Shown here in pieces: positions 43,437 through 51,554 of a stretch of 64,000 bases of DNA. The first letter of the stretch is position 1; the number at the start of each line of letters is the position of its first letter. The notes below the pieces were generated by a model. It made no database searches and had not been told where the DNA came from. It was given only the letters and a program-made list of their open reading frames with translations. The position numbers and the translations under genes were made by a program. Source of the DNA: Planctomycetota bacterium (GTDB lineage Bacteria; Planctomycetota; UBA1135; GCA-002686595); the NCBI GenBank assembly GCA_016795245.1, contig JAEUIA010000054.1, forward strand, positions 1 through 64,000, read 5' to 3'.

Positions 43437-44345
43437 TCAGCGCGGAGGGATGCGAAAACCGTGCGCGCGCCGCAGAAGGCGTCGGGAATCGGCCTGGAAG
43501 CGGTCGGCGCGGATGTACGAGAACGCGCGGTCCAGGAAGTCCAAGGGCAACACGACGCCATAGAACGCGATCGCGGCCGTCTTGAGATCGCAAGGTACGC
43601 CGGCGCAGGAGAACCCCGGGACGAACAGGTCGAGGACCGCCGCCGAGAGGAACAGGATCACGGACAAGTCGAAGTTCGTCACGGCACCGCGCACGATCGA
43701 GAGCGGTCCGCCGAACTCGAACGGTTGGAACTCACCCGGCAGATCGCCATCGACTTCGAGTTCGGCGTTCGTCGTGCCTTGAGTCAATTGCCGCACGAGC
43801 CGCTCGCGCTCAGCGGGATCGCGCATGAGCACGTAGCGCGCGTTGAGGATGAGCGCGACGTCGTAGAGATACTTTCCGAAGAACGTCGCCAAGAGTGCTG
43901 AGATCGCCAGCAGGAACGTCCACTCGAGCCCGGTGCTGCGCACGGCGTAGAATCCCAGTGCGAGAAAGAATGCTGCCTTGACGTACAGGTGAAACAGGAA
44001 GTCGTGGAAGCCCCAGATCAGCTTCTCCGATCCGTGGTAGCGCGCAACTTCACCGTCCACGCAATCGAGAACGTAGTAGACGAGCAGGCACGCAAAGCCC
44101 CCCACCGACCACCAGCCGCCGAACACGGCGAGCACCGAACCGGCCAATCCGAACAGCAGAAACCCGATGGTGGCGACGGTCGGCGAGAGCCCCAGTTGGA
44201 TGAACGCGCGCGTGACGTAGATCGAAATGCGGTCACCTAGGAGGTAACCCGCGATGTCGTTGTATCTGCGGACCGGCTCTTGGACCTTCTTCCGCAGTTC
44301 GGGAATCGTTTCGACGATCGGCACGCGCAACTCGCGACGGCGCAT
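43437..44345 (-). CDS. CDP-alcohol phosphatidyltransferase family protein with altered motif
   Basis: This 302-aa membrane enzyme is predicted to transfer a phospho-alcohol from a CDP-activated donor. Five or six hydrophobic segments are seen, for example TVATIGFLLFGLAGSVLAVFG. The family motif begins normally, DCVDGEVARYHG (D-x2-DG-x2-AR). However, the glycine eight residues after AR is a tryptophan, and the last of the four aspartates, usually the catalytic base, is a histidine: the end reads WGFHDFLFH. An insertion of about 80 residues near the C-terminus separates the last helices. It lies 15 nt downstream of the flippase gene. It might use an unusual alcohol or be inactive. Confidence 0.82.
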   Translation of the reverse strand: MRRRELRVPIVETIPELRKKVQEPVRRYNDIAGYLLGDRISIYVTRAFIQLGLSPTVATIGFLLFGLAGSVLAVFGGWWSVGGFACLLVYYVLDCVDGEVARYHGSEKLIWGFHDFLFHLYVKAAFFLALGFYAVRSTGLEWTFLLAISALLATFFGKYLYDVALILNARYVLMRDPAERERLVRQLTQGTTNAELEVDGDLPGEFQPFEFGGPLSIVRGAVTNFDLSVILFLSAAVLDLFVPGFSCAGVPCDLKTAAIAFYGVVLPLDFLDRAFSYIRADRFQADSRRLLRRAHGFRIPPR

Positions 44346-44360
44346 GCCTGATGCGCGCGT

Positions 44361-45839
44361 TCACTCAGAGCGCACGTTACGCGCGGAACGCAGAGTTCTC
44401 CAGATTTCCTTGATCTTGGTCTTCTCTTCGCGCGCGAGGTAACCGGAGAGGAGCAGGACGAGCGGGAGGGCGGCGACCAGCGCTGCCTTGAGCGCGATCA
44501 CGGCCGGAACCGGCCAGTCCGGAACCGTCCAGCTCAGCAGGTAGAGTCCTCCGGCGAGCCCGATCGGCCACAGGATGCGTCGGTATTCGTAACCGATGGG
44601 CGCCACGCGTTCGGCCGTGATCCAAGCGGTGACACACAAGACCGCGAATGTCGCCAGGGTCGACCAGGCCGCTCCCATGAACCCGAAACGCGGGACGAAG
44701 ATCGCGTTCAGGATCAGGTTGAACACCGCGGCCGCGCTCGCGATCGCGCCGATCACCCAGGTGCGTTCGTGGCGGTAGAAGACCGTGCTGACGATCTGGT
44801 AGAGCCCCCAGAACAGATAGCCGAGCGCCACGATCGCGAGCGCGGGCCAGGCCGAGTGGAATTCGGGCGCCGCCATCGCGCTCACGATCTCACGCGCGAA
44901 CACGGCCAGGGCCAGCGTCAGCGCGCACATGATCAGGTTGAAGTAGGTCATGACCTTGCGCGAGAGCAGACGCGCTTCGTCGTCCGAGCGCAGCCCGAAC
45001 ACGAACGGGAACCAGATCAGTCCGAAGCCCTCGAGCAGGATCGCGTTGCCGATCGTGCCGAGCTTGTAGGCCAGCCCGTACAGGCCGACGTCCGCTTCGC
45101 CGGCATAGCGCTGGACGAAGAAGCGATCGGCCTGGTGCAGGACGAACATGCACAGCCCCGAGATGAAGAGCGGCGCGCTGTAGGCGAACAAGCGTTTCGC
45201 CATCGGCCACGAGAAGCGCAAGCCGAGCTTCTTGACGATCACGACGAACAACACGAGTGCGATGAGCGCTTCGCCGCCGAGCACGCTGTAGAAGGCCCCC
45301 ATGTACGTCAGGCCCAGGAGCAAGAGCCAGACCTTGAGGCCGATTTCGAGCACGAGCTTCACGGTCGTGAGCACGCCGTACGTGATCGAGCGCTCGAGGA
45401 TCTGCAACCAGCGCAGCCCGACTTGACCGATGGTCTGGAAGAACAGGATCGCGAACACGACGACCAGCGCCGACGAATACTGGTCCGATTCGAACACCAA
45501 CTCGGACGCAGGCCCGCGGAAGACCCAAGCCAGGAGCAGCGCCGAGCCCGTGGAGCACGCGAGCAGGATCAGCGTCGTCGTGACCAGCGTGCCGCGCTCG
45601 CGCTCGCTGTCGTAGTGGGCGTGAAAGCGCGTCATCCCGTGCAGGAGATTGATGCCCAGGACCTGAGCCGCGATCGCGATGGTGACGCTGCCGATTTCGA
45701 GCACGCCGTAATTCGCGGTCGAACCGATCCACAACGTCACGAACGGCAGCAACGCGAATCCGAGCAGCTTGTTCACCGCCGGCCCGAGCGCGTAGATGAA
45801 CGAGTGCTTCGTGAGCCGTTTCAGTGCCGCGTAGATCAT
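44361..45839 (-). CDS. Flippase, polysaccharide/oligosaccharide transporter family
   Basis: This 492-aa membrane protein has about 14 hydrophobic segments, the Wzx/MviN-like MOP layout. The N-terminus KHSFIYALGPAVNKLLGFALLP is typical of polysaccharide-biosynthesis flippases, and the RRxLWPIGLAGG stretch lies near the C-terminal half. It is predicted to move undecaprenyl-linked oligosaccharide across the inner membrane. The ATG at 45839 is chosen because the extra upstream 12 residues have no family match. It sits directly upstream of the CDP-alcohol enzyme on the same strand, consistent with a shared glycan or glycolipid pathway. Confidence 0.9.
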   Translation of the reverse strand: MIYAALKRLTKHSFIYALGPAVNKLLGFALLPFVTLWIGSTANYGVLEIGSVTIAIAAQVLGINLLHGMTRFHAHYDSERERGTLVTTTLILLACSTGSALLLAWVFRGPASELVFESDQYSSALVVVFAILFFQTIGQVGLRWLQILERSITYGVLTTVKLVLEIGLKVWLLLLGLTYMGAFYSVLGGEALIALVLFVVIVKKLGLRFSWPMAKRLFAYSAPLFISGLCMFVLHQADRFFVQRYAGEADVGLYGLAYKLGTIGNAILLEGFGLIWFPFVFGLRSDDEARLLSRKVMTYFNLIMCALTLALAVFAREIVSAMAAPEFHSAWPALAIVALGYLFWGLYQIVSTVFYRHERTWVIGAIASAAAVFNLILNAIFVPRFGFMGAAWSTLATFAVLCVTAWITAERVAPIGYEYRRILWPIGLAGGLYLLSWTVPDWPVPAVIALKAALVAALPLVLLLSGYLAREEKTKIKEIWRTLRSARNVRSE

Positions 45840-45891
45840 TGGAGCGGGCGAGCGTGGCAGAGCCTCGCTCCACATTCAAACTTCGAGAGCG

Positions 45892-46671
45892 TCACACTGG
45901 GTCGGTCGGATGCGCCGTGCGCGCCAGGGCCTCGGCCGCCTCGCGCCCGAGCCAGGCGTTCACGGCGCCGTGCACGAAGTACAGCAAGGGCGTGATGAGG
46001 ACGGCGATCAGGAACTTGTAGACGTAGTTGGTGAGCGAGATCACGGCCGCGCGGCCGACCGTCATGTGCTCGTTCCCGAGCAGCTCGGGGATCACGACGA
46101 ACGCGACGAAGATCACGATGCCGGTGTCGATCAACTGGCTGACGACGGTACTGCCCTGGGCGCGCAGCCAGAGCATCTTGCCGCCCGTCTTCTTCCGCAG
46201 CCACGTGAAGGTCCAGGCGTCGACGAACTGCGCGACGGCGAACGCGACCAGGCTCGCGGCCACGATCGTCGGGGTTTGGCCGAACGCGATGACGTAGGCC
46301 TGGTGCGCGGTCTCTTCCGAGTACTGGCCGCCAAAGACGACGGTCGGGGCCTTGGTGGCGGCGATGATGATCGGCTGCAGGATGATGTTCACCGCGATCG
46401 CGAGAAAGGTGAACACGCGGACGATGCGCCGACCGAAGTACTCGTTGATGATGTCGGTGAGGATGAAGGTCAGCGGAAACGCCAGGATCCCGGCCGTCGC
46501 CACGAACTCCGCGTCGCCGGAGAGCCCGAGCGCGGACGGCGTGAGCCCGAACAGCGTGAACTTCCACAGCTTGGCCCCGAGGATCTCAGCCGTGACGAAG
46601 AACCCGACGAACAGCGCGCACAAGGTGAGCAGCAGGACCTCGCGGCGTTTCTCGTCTCGTTCGGAGCGCAT
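45892..46671 (-). CDS. yhhQ: Queuosine precursor transporter (VUT/YhhQ family)
   Basis: This 259-aa protein has six or seven membrane helices and imports preQ0/preQ1 for tRNA queuosine synthesis. The family-specific GILAFPLTFILTDIINEYFGRR and STVVSQLIDTGIVIFVAFV motifs are both present. The ATG at 46671 gives an N-terminus of about 16 polar residues before the first helix (LLLTLCALFVGFFVTAEIL). It is divergent from the small protein gene that follows on the plus strand. No que biosynthetic gene is in the window. Confidence 0.92.
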   Translation of the reverse strand: MRSERDEKRREVLLLTLCALFVGFFVTAEILGAKLWKFTLFGLTPSALGLSGDAEFVATAGILAFPLTFILTDIINEYFGRRIVRVFTFLAIAVNIILQPIIIAATKAPTVVFGGQYSEETAHQAYVIAFGQTPTIVAASLVAFAVAQFVDAWTFTWLRKKTGGKMLWLRAQGSTVVSQLIDTGIVIFVAFVVIPELLGNEHMTVGRAAVISLTNYVYKFLIAVLITPLLYFVHGAVNAWLGREAAEALARTAHPTDPV

Positions 46672-46765
46672 CGGCGATCTGTGTGTATCCGGTTCTCGCG
46701 CGCTCGACAACGCTCCGCTAGACTCCGGCCCTTCGCTTCCACCCAGGCACCACCGATCAGAGCCC

Positions 46766-47239
46766 ATGCAAGTTCTCGAGCAACTGAAGTCGATGTCCCC
46801 CGAGCGTTTCCTCGCGATCTACCAGAGTCTGGAGGTCAACGGCTTCGGGCCGCTCGACAACGACGTCGCGAAGTCGCTGAAGTTCAGGCCCGTCGCCGTC
46901 AAGAAGCTGCCGATGTCGCAGCGCGCGAAACGTGCACGCATGCTCCTCGAGGGATCGCGCAATGCCGAGATGACCTACGAGATTTTCGGCGCGTACCTGC
47001 TGAAACATCACAAGGCGCTCGTCACCGGCTTCCTCGACAAGACCGGCGTGGTGCACGAGGACGGGATGATCCAGGACATCGAGACCGGCGTGCCGAAAGC
47101 GGACAAGATCGCCGACGCCATCCAGGAACTCGACCGCGAGTTCCCGCCCGAAGACGTCACGCTCTATCTTTCGATGTGCTCGCAGCAGTGGGCGCAGGTG
47201 CCCGAGTTCGAACGCGTTTGGAAGAAGCGCGCGAACTGA
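46766..47239 (+). CDS. Conserved-looking hypothetical protein
   Basis: This 157-aa soluble, mostly helical protein has no signal or membrane segment and I do not recognise it. It opens with a short helical stretch (LEQLKSMSPERFLAIYQSL) and has a basic middle (RPVAVKKLPMSQRAKRARMLLEG) that could contact nucleic acid. It ends in CSQQWAQVPEFERVWKKRAN. The ATG at 46766 is preferred because everything upstream is out of keeping with it and overlaps the divergent transporter. Its last 83 bases overlap, in opposite orientation, the 3' end of mutM, so the two are convergent and may affect each other's transcription. Confidence 0.75.
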   Translation: MQVLEQLKSMSPERFLAIYQSLEVNGFGPLDNDVAKSLKFRPVAVKKLPMSQRAKRARMLLEGSRNAEMTYEIFGAYLLKHHKALVTGFLDKTGVVHEDGMIQDIETGVPKADKIADAIQELDREFPPEDVTLYLSMCSQQWAQVPEFERVWKKRAN

Positions 47240-48092
47240 CATCTCGCGCACGACGCTTTTGACTCTGCGCGCGGCGCGGCTGGCAGACAGTGCAGACGTG
47301 CGTACCGCGCTGGCCGACGACCAGACGCACGATCGTCGTGCCGCACGCGCGGCAGGGCTTGCCGTCGCGGCCGTACACGCGAAATTGATCCTGGTAGCCG
47401 CCGGGATTGCCTTCCGGCGTGCGATAGAACGTGTCGAAGCTCGAGCCTTCGCGCTCGATCGCCTCGGCGAGCACCGCGCGAATCTCGGCCCGCAAACGTG
47501 CGGACTGCTCGGGATTCACGCGCTCCGAGCGCGCCAGCGGATGCAAGCCGGCGCGGTGCAGCGCTTCGTCGACGTAGATGTTGCCGAGTCCGGCGACGAA
47601 CGACTGGTCGAGCAACAAGGGCTTGAGGAGTCGCCGGCGTGCGCGCAGTCCGTCCTGCAACCACGCGGCCGTGAACTCCTCCTCCAGCGGTTCAGGTCCG
47701 ATCCGCGCGAGGCGCGCCTCGACGTCGGCGGTGAATTCGAAACGTCCGAACTTGCGCACGTCCACGAAGTGCAGCACGCGCCCGTCGTCGAGCGCGAGTT
47801 CGACCTTGGCGTAGGGCACCGATTCGACTGCGCGCTTTTCGACGTGCATGCGTCCGGTCATGCGCAGGTGCGCGAGGATCGCGCCCGCACACCGCCCGCG
47901 CCGTGCAAGATCCACGACGATGTACTTGGCGCGCCGCCGCACGGCGACGATGCGCGCCCCGACCACGCGCTCTTCGAAAGCGCGCGCCACGACGGTGCGG
48001 CGCCAGTGAACCTCGGCGCCGGTGATCGTGCGGCCGACGAGTTTGGGCCGGATCAAGCGCACGACCGTCTCGACTTCGGGCAATTCGGGCAT
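47157..48092 (-). CDS. mutM: Formamidopyrimidine-DNA glycosylase
   Basis: This 311-aa base-excision repair enzyme removes 8-oxoguanine and formamidopyrimidines and nicks the abasic site. The N-terminal MPELPEVETVVR supplies the catalytic Pro2 and Glu3. VDVRKFGRF, the helix-two-turn-helix QSFVAGLGNIYVDEALHRAG and the zinc finger CRACGTTIV...CTVCQ are all present. Beyond the finger there is a basic tail of about 38 residues (RRAQSQKRRARDVSSRASSK and on) that lies in the region shared with the convergent gene. The tail may be a read-through extension caused by loss of an earlier stop. Confidence 0.95.
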   Translation of the reverse strand: MPELPEVETVVRLIRPKLVGRTITGAEVHWRRTVVARAFEERVVGARIVAVRRRAKYIVVDLARRGRCAGAILAHLRMTGRMHVEKRAVESVPYAKVELALDDGRVLHFVDVRKFGRFEFTADVEARLARIGPEPLEEEFTAAWLQDGLRARRRLLKPLLLDQSFVAGLGNIYVDEALHRAGLHPLARSERVNPEQSARLRAEIRAVLAEAIEREGSSFDTFYRTPEGNPGGYQDQFRVYGRDGKPCRACGTTIVRLVVGQRGTHVCTVCQPRRAQSQKRRARDVSSRASSKRVRTRAPAPTAASTSKDRA

Positions 48093-48102
48093 CGCGCGGG
48101 TT

Positions 48103-49989
48103 CTACCGACCGTCCTTCAACACGCCGAAATCGAGTGTCGACGCGTTCCAGACCGCGACTCGCGCAGGTTTGAAATCCGCGGCCTGCGCCGCGTAGATGT
48201 TCGGCACGAAGACCTGCGGATTGCGGTCGACGAGCGGGAACCAGGTGCAGTGCACCTGCACCATGAGCCTGTGACCGGCCTTGAAGGTGTGCAACACGTC
48301 CTGCAGGAGGACGCGCACCTCGGTCAAGCGATCGGGTACGAACGGTTCCGGTCGCGCGGGGTCGTTGCGAAACCTGCCGCGCAGGACTTCGCTGCGCACG
48401 AGCATCTGGTAGCCGCCCATCCGTTGTCCGGGGAGGAGCGCGTCTTCGCCCTGCGGATCGGGGGTGTCGTCGGGGAATACGTCGATCAGCTTCACGATCC
48501 AATCGCCGTCGGTCCCGGTCGTCGTCACCACGAGGTTCGCTGTGAGCGGACCGGCGAGCGTCAGGTCGGCGTCCAGTTGCGGCGTCTGGTACGTGAGAAC
48601 ATCCGGGCGATGGGCGACGAAGCGCTGATCGTCGGTCATGTATTCCTTGGACATCGAGGTCGTGATCGCCTGCGTGTACGGCACCGGGTGCGCCGGGTCG
48701 CTCACGAACTCGCGCCGCGGCTTGCCGGGCGGCAGTGCGCCGTGTGCAGCGACCAGCGAGCCGTCGGCACAGATGCGCAAGCTCCCCGCCGTCGTCGTTC
48801 GCGGCGGCCAGGCGTCGAAGCTGCGCCACTCGTTCGCGCCGGTGTCGAACACGCTGGCTTCGGCCGGCGTAGCCACGTCCACATCGCGCAAAAAGTGCTC
48901 GAAAAAGGCCAATTCCATCGTGGAGCGGTAGTGCAACGAGGTCTTGGATCCGAAGCGCGCCTGACCGAGCCTGTCGCCGTCGTTGCGCCCCCAACCGCCG
49001 TGCACCCAGGGCCCCATGACGAGCACGTTGTAGATGCCGGGGTTCTGCGTTTCGATCGCGCGGTAGGTGTTGAGCGCGCCGTACAGGTCTTCGGCATCGA
49101 ACCAGCCGCCGACGGTCATCACGGCCGGTGCCACGCGCATCAAGTGCGGCAGGATGTTGCGCGCGCTCCAGAACTCGTCGTAGTTCGGGTGCGCGACGAT
49201 GTCGTTCCAGAACGCAACCTCGCCCTTGAACCAACGCTCGTTGACGTTCGACAACGGTCCGAGGTCGAGGAAGAACCGGTAGCCGTCGGGTGTGCCGTGC
49301 TTCACACCCCACGAACGCTTCGTCGTCGGTTCAGGACGCGGGCGCCCGAACCCGTGCAGGAAATTGAACGCGTGCGGCAGGAACAGCGCACCGTGGTGGT
49401 GGAAATCGTCGTACCACCAGTCCGCGATCGGCGCTTGCGGTGACACGGCCTTCAATGCCGGATGCGCATCGATCATGCCCGCCGAAGCGTAGAAGCCCGG
49501 ATAGCTGATCCCCCACATGCCCACGCGTCCGTTGTTGTTCGGCACGTTCAGAACCAGCCACTGAATCGTGTCGTAGGCATCGCCGGCTTCGTCGATGTCC
49601 TGCGCTTTGGACTTGTGCGGATTGTGCGGCCGCATGTCGACGAACTGGCCCTCGCTCATGTACGCACCGCGCACGTCCTGCACGACGAAGATGTAGCCCA
49701 GTTCGTTGAACAACGTGCTCGGCGCCAAGGCCTCGGGAAACGCGTCCGCGCCGTACGGCGAGCACGAGTACGGCGTGCGCCGCAACAGGATCGGTGCCGC
49801 TTTCGCCGGTGACTTGGGCTCGTAGATGCTGGTGAAGAGCCCGATACCGTCGCGCATCGGCACCATCACTTCGCGCTTCGTGTAGTTCTCGGAGAACCAT
49901 CGCTTGCCGGTCGCTTCCTGGGCAAACGTCGGCGCGACCAGGAGCAGCGCGAGTGCGCAACGTACTAGAAGTGAGCGGAGCTGCGACAT
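48103..49989 (-). CDS. CocE/NonD family serine hydrolase (X-Pro dipeptidyl-peptidase-like)
   Basis: This 628-aa exported hydrolase has a signal peptide (RSLLVRCALALLLVAPTFAQ). An alpha/beta-hydrolase domain follows in which GMWGISYPGF carries the nucleophile Ser162, and VVQDVRGAYMSEG is the conserved block before it. The C-terminal jelly-roll domain (residues about 400-625) is the PepX_C/CocE module, with LTVxVRLLQDVLHTFKAGHRL-type strands. It is predicted to hydrolyse acyl esters or X-Pro amide bonds outside the cytoplasm; the substrate is unknown. The ATG at 49989 gives the signal peptide. A 299-bp gap divergent to the aminotransferase gene shows no gene or clear motif. Confidence 0.88.
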   Translation of the reverse strand: MSQLRSLLVRCALALLLVAPTFAQEATGKRWFSENYTKREVMVPMRDGIGLFTSIYEPKSPAKAAPILLRRTPYSCSPYGADAFPEALAPSTLFNELGYIFVVQDVRGAYMSEGQFVDMRPHNPHKSKAQDIDEAGDAYDTIQWLVLNVPNNNGRVGMWGISYPGFYASAGMIDAHPALKAVSPQAPIADWWYDDFHHHGALFLPHAFNFLHGFGRPRPEPTTKRSWGVKHGTPDGYRFFLDLGPLSNVNERWFKGEVAFWNDIVAHPNYDEFWSARNILPHLMRVAPAVMTVGGWFDAEDLYGALNTYRAIETQNPGIYNVLVMGPWVHGGWGRNDGDRLGQARFGSKTSLHYRSTMELAFFEHFLRDVDVATPAEASVFDTGANEWRSFDAWPPRTTTAGSLRICADGSLVAAHGALPPGKPRREFVSDPAHPVPYTQAITTSMSKEYMTDDQRFVAHRPDVLTYQTPQLDADLTLAGPLTANLVVTTTGTDGDWIVKLIDVFPDDTPDPQGEDALLPGQRMGGYQMLVRSEVLRGRFRNDPARPEPFVPDRLTEVRVLLQDVLHTFKAGHRLMVQVHCTWFPLVDRNPQVFVPNIYAAQAADFKPARVAVWNASTLDFGVLKDGR

Positions 49990-50288
49990 GCCGGGGATTC
50001 TAGCCGCACGGCGCAGCGCGCCGACCCCACAGAATCTCTGGCGCCCGATCGAGGCTTGCGTCCGCCGCGCTCCACGCCTCGGATCTCCCCCGCGTGGCCT
50101 GCGGGCCAAGGCCGGCGTCAGGCGACTCAGCGACTTCCGCTGGAAGGGACGGTGTGGTGCTGCGACGAACGTCTCGAATGGCGCTGCCCGCTGCGGACGA
50201 CTTTGTGATGCAGGCCCGCGACCGGGCCCGCGGCACAGCATAGAGTCTAGGCGTCTCACTCCTCCTCGAGCGCGAGCAGCCCCCCTCC

Positions 50289-51554
50289 ATGACGACGACG
50301 AAAGAACCTCAACACGCCCTGCGCGATGTCCCCTTCATGGGCGTGATCTGGGTCGTGCACGAAGCGAGCAAGCTCGGCTTCACGAACGGTCATCCGGATT
50401 GGTGCAACCTGGGACAAGGCCAACCCGAAGTCGGGCCGATGGAAGGTGCGCCGCCGCGCATCGATTCGGTCGAGATCAAGCCGGAAGATCATGCCTATGG
50501 TCCGCTGGGCGGAACCGAAGAGCTGCGCAGTGTGATCGCTGCGCACTACAACCGCCTGTACCGCACGGGTCAGCGCTCGCAGTACAAAGCTGCGAACGTG
50601 TGCGTCGCGCAGGGCGGGAGATTGGCGTTGACGCGCATCTTCGCGGCGCTCGGGCACGTCAACGTCGGTTATCAGGTTCCCGACTACACCGCGTACGAGG
50701 ACATGTTCGATCTGCACCTGTCGCGCCTCACGCCGATTCCGATTCGCGCGCGAGAAGAGGACGGGTTCCTCGTCCCCGCGGCGCGACTCGCGAGCGAGAT
50801 CGACGAGCGCGGACTGTCGGCGTTCGTGCTCAGCAATCCCTGCAATCCGACCGGCAACGTGATCCAAGGGCCTGAGCTCGGCGCGTTGGTGAAGACGGCG
50901 CGCGACAAGCACACGACACTCGTCCTGGACGAGTTCTACAGCCATTTCGTGTACACGCCCGACGGCAAGCCCGCTTCCGGTCCGGTCAGCGCCGCGCCCT
51001 TCATCGAGGACGTCGATCGCGATCCGGTGTTGCTCGTCGACGGCTTGACGAAGAGCTTCCGCTATCCGGGCTGGCGCGTCGGTTGGACCGTCGGGCCGGC
51101 GCACATGATGGAGACGATGGCGCGCACGGCGAGTTCGATCGACGGCGGTCCGTCGCGCATTGCGCAACGCGCAGCGCTCAAGGCACTGGAGCCGGCGCGC
51201 GCGGATCAGGAAACGCAGGCGTTGCGCGTGCAGTTCGCGAGAAAGCGCAATCTGCTGGTCGAACGCTTGGAGGCCTTGGGCATTCGCTTCGCAGCTCGAC
51301 CGACGAGCACGTTCTACGGCTGGGCGTGCCTGGACGGATTGCCCGAGCCGTTGAACGACTCGATGACGTTCTTCAGGCGCGCGCTCGAACTCAAGGTCAT
51401 GACCGTGCCCGGCGATTTCTTCGACGTGAATCCGGGCAAGCGCCGCCGCGCGCCGGCGCCGTACAGTTCGTGGATGCGCTTCTCGTTCGGGCCGCCGCTC
51501 GCGAACCTGGAGATGGGACTGGATCGATTGGAACGCATGGTGCGCGGACGCTGA
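50289..51554 (+). CDS. Class I/II pyridoxal-phosphate aminotransferase
   Basis: This 421-aa fold-type I enzyme has the substrate-binding LGQGQPEVGPM stretch near residue 40, SNPCNPTGN and LDEFYSHF. The Schiff-base lysine is Lys255 in GLTKSFRYPGWRVGW. It is predicted to transfer an amino group between an amino acid and a 2-oxo acid; the substrate is not assigned. The stop is immediately followed (no gap) by the ATG of the first YfhO-like gene, so these genes are translationally coupled. It may provide an amino sugar or amino acid precursor for the glycan made by the membrane proteins, but this is only contextual. Confidence 0.9.
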   Translation: MTTTKEPQHALRDVPFMGVIWVVHEASKLGFTNGHPDWCNLGQGQPEVGPMEGAPPRIDSVEIKPEDHAYGPLGGTEELRSVIAAHYNRLYRTGQRSQYKAANVCVAQGGRLALTRIFAALGHVNVGYQVPDYTAYEDMFDLHLSRLTPIPIRAREEDGFLVPAARLASEIDERGLSAFVLSNPCNPTGNVIQGPELGALVKTARDKHTTLVLDEFYSHFVYTPDGKPASGPVSAAPFIEDVDRDPVLLVDGLTKSFRYPGWRVGWTVGPAHMMETMARTASSIDGGPSRIAQRAALKALEPARADQETQALRVQFARKRNLLVERLEALGIRFAARPTSTFYGWACLDGLPEPLNDSMTFFRRALELKVMTVPGDFFDVNPGKRRRAPAPYSSWMRFSFGPPLANLEMGLDRLERMVRGR

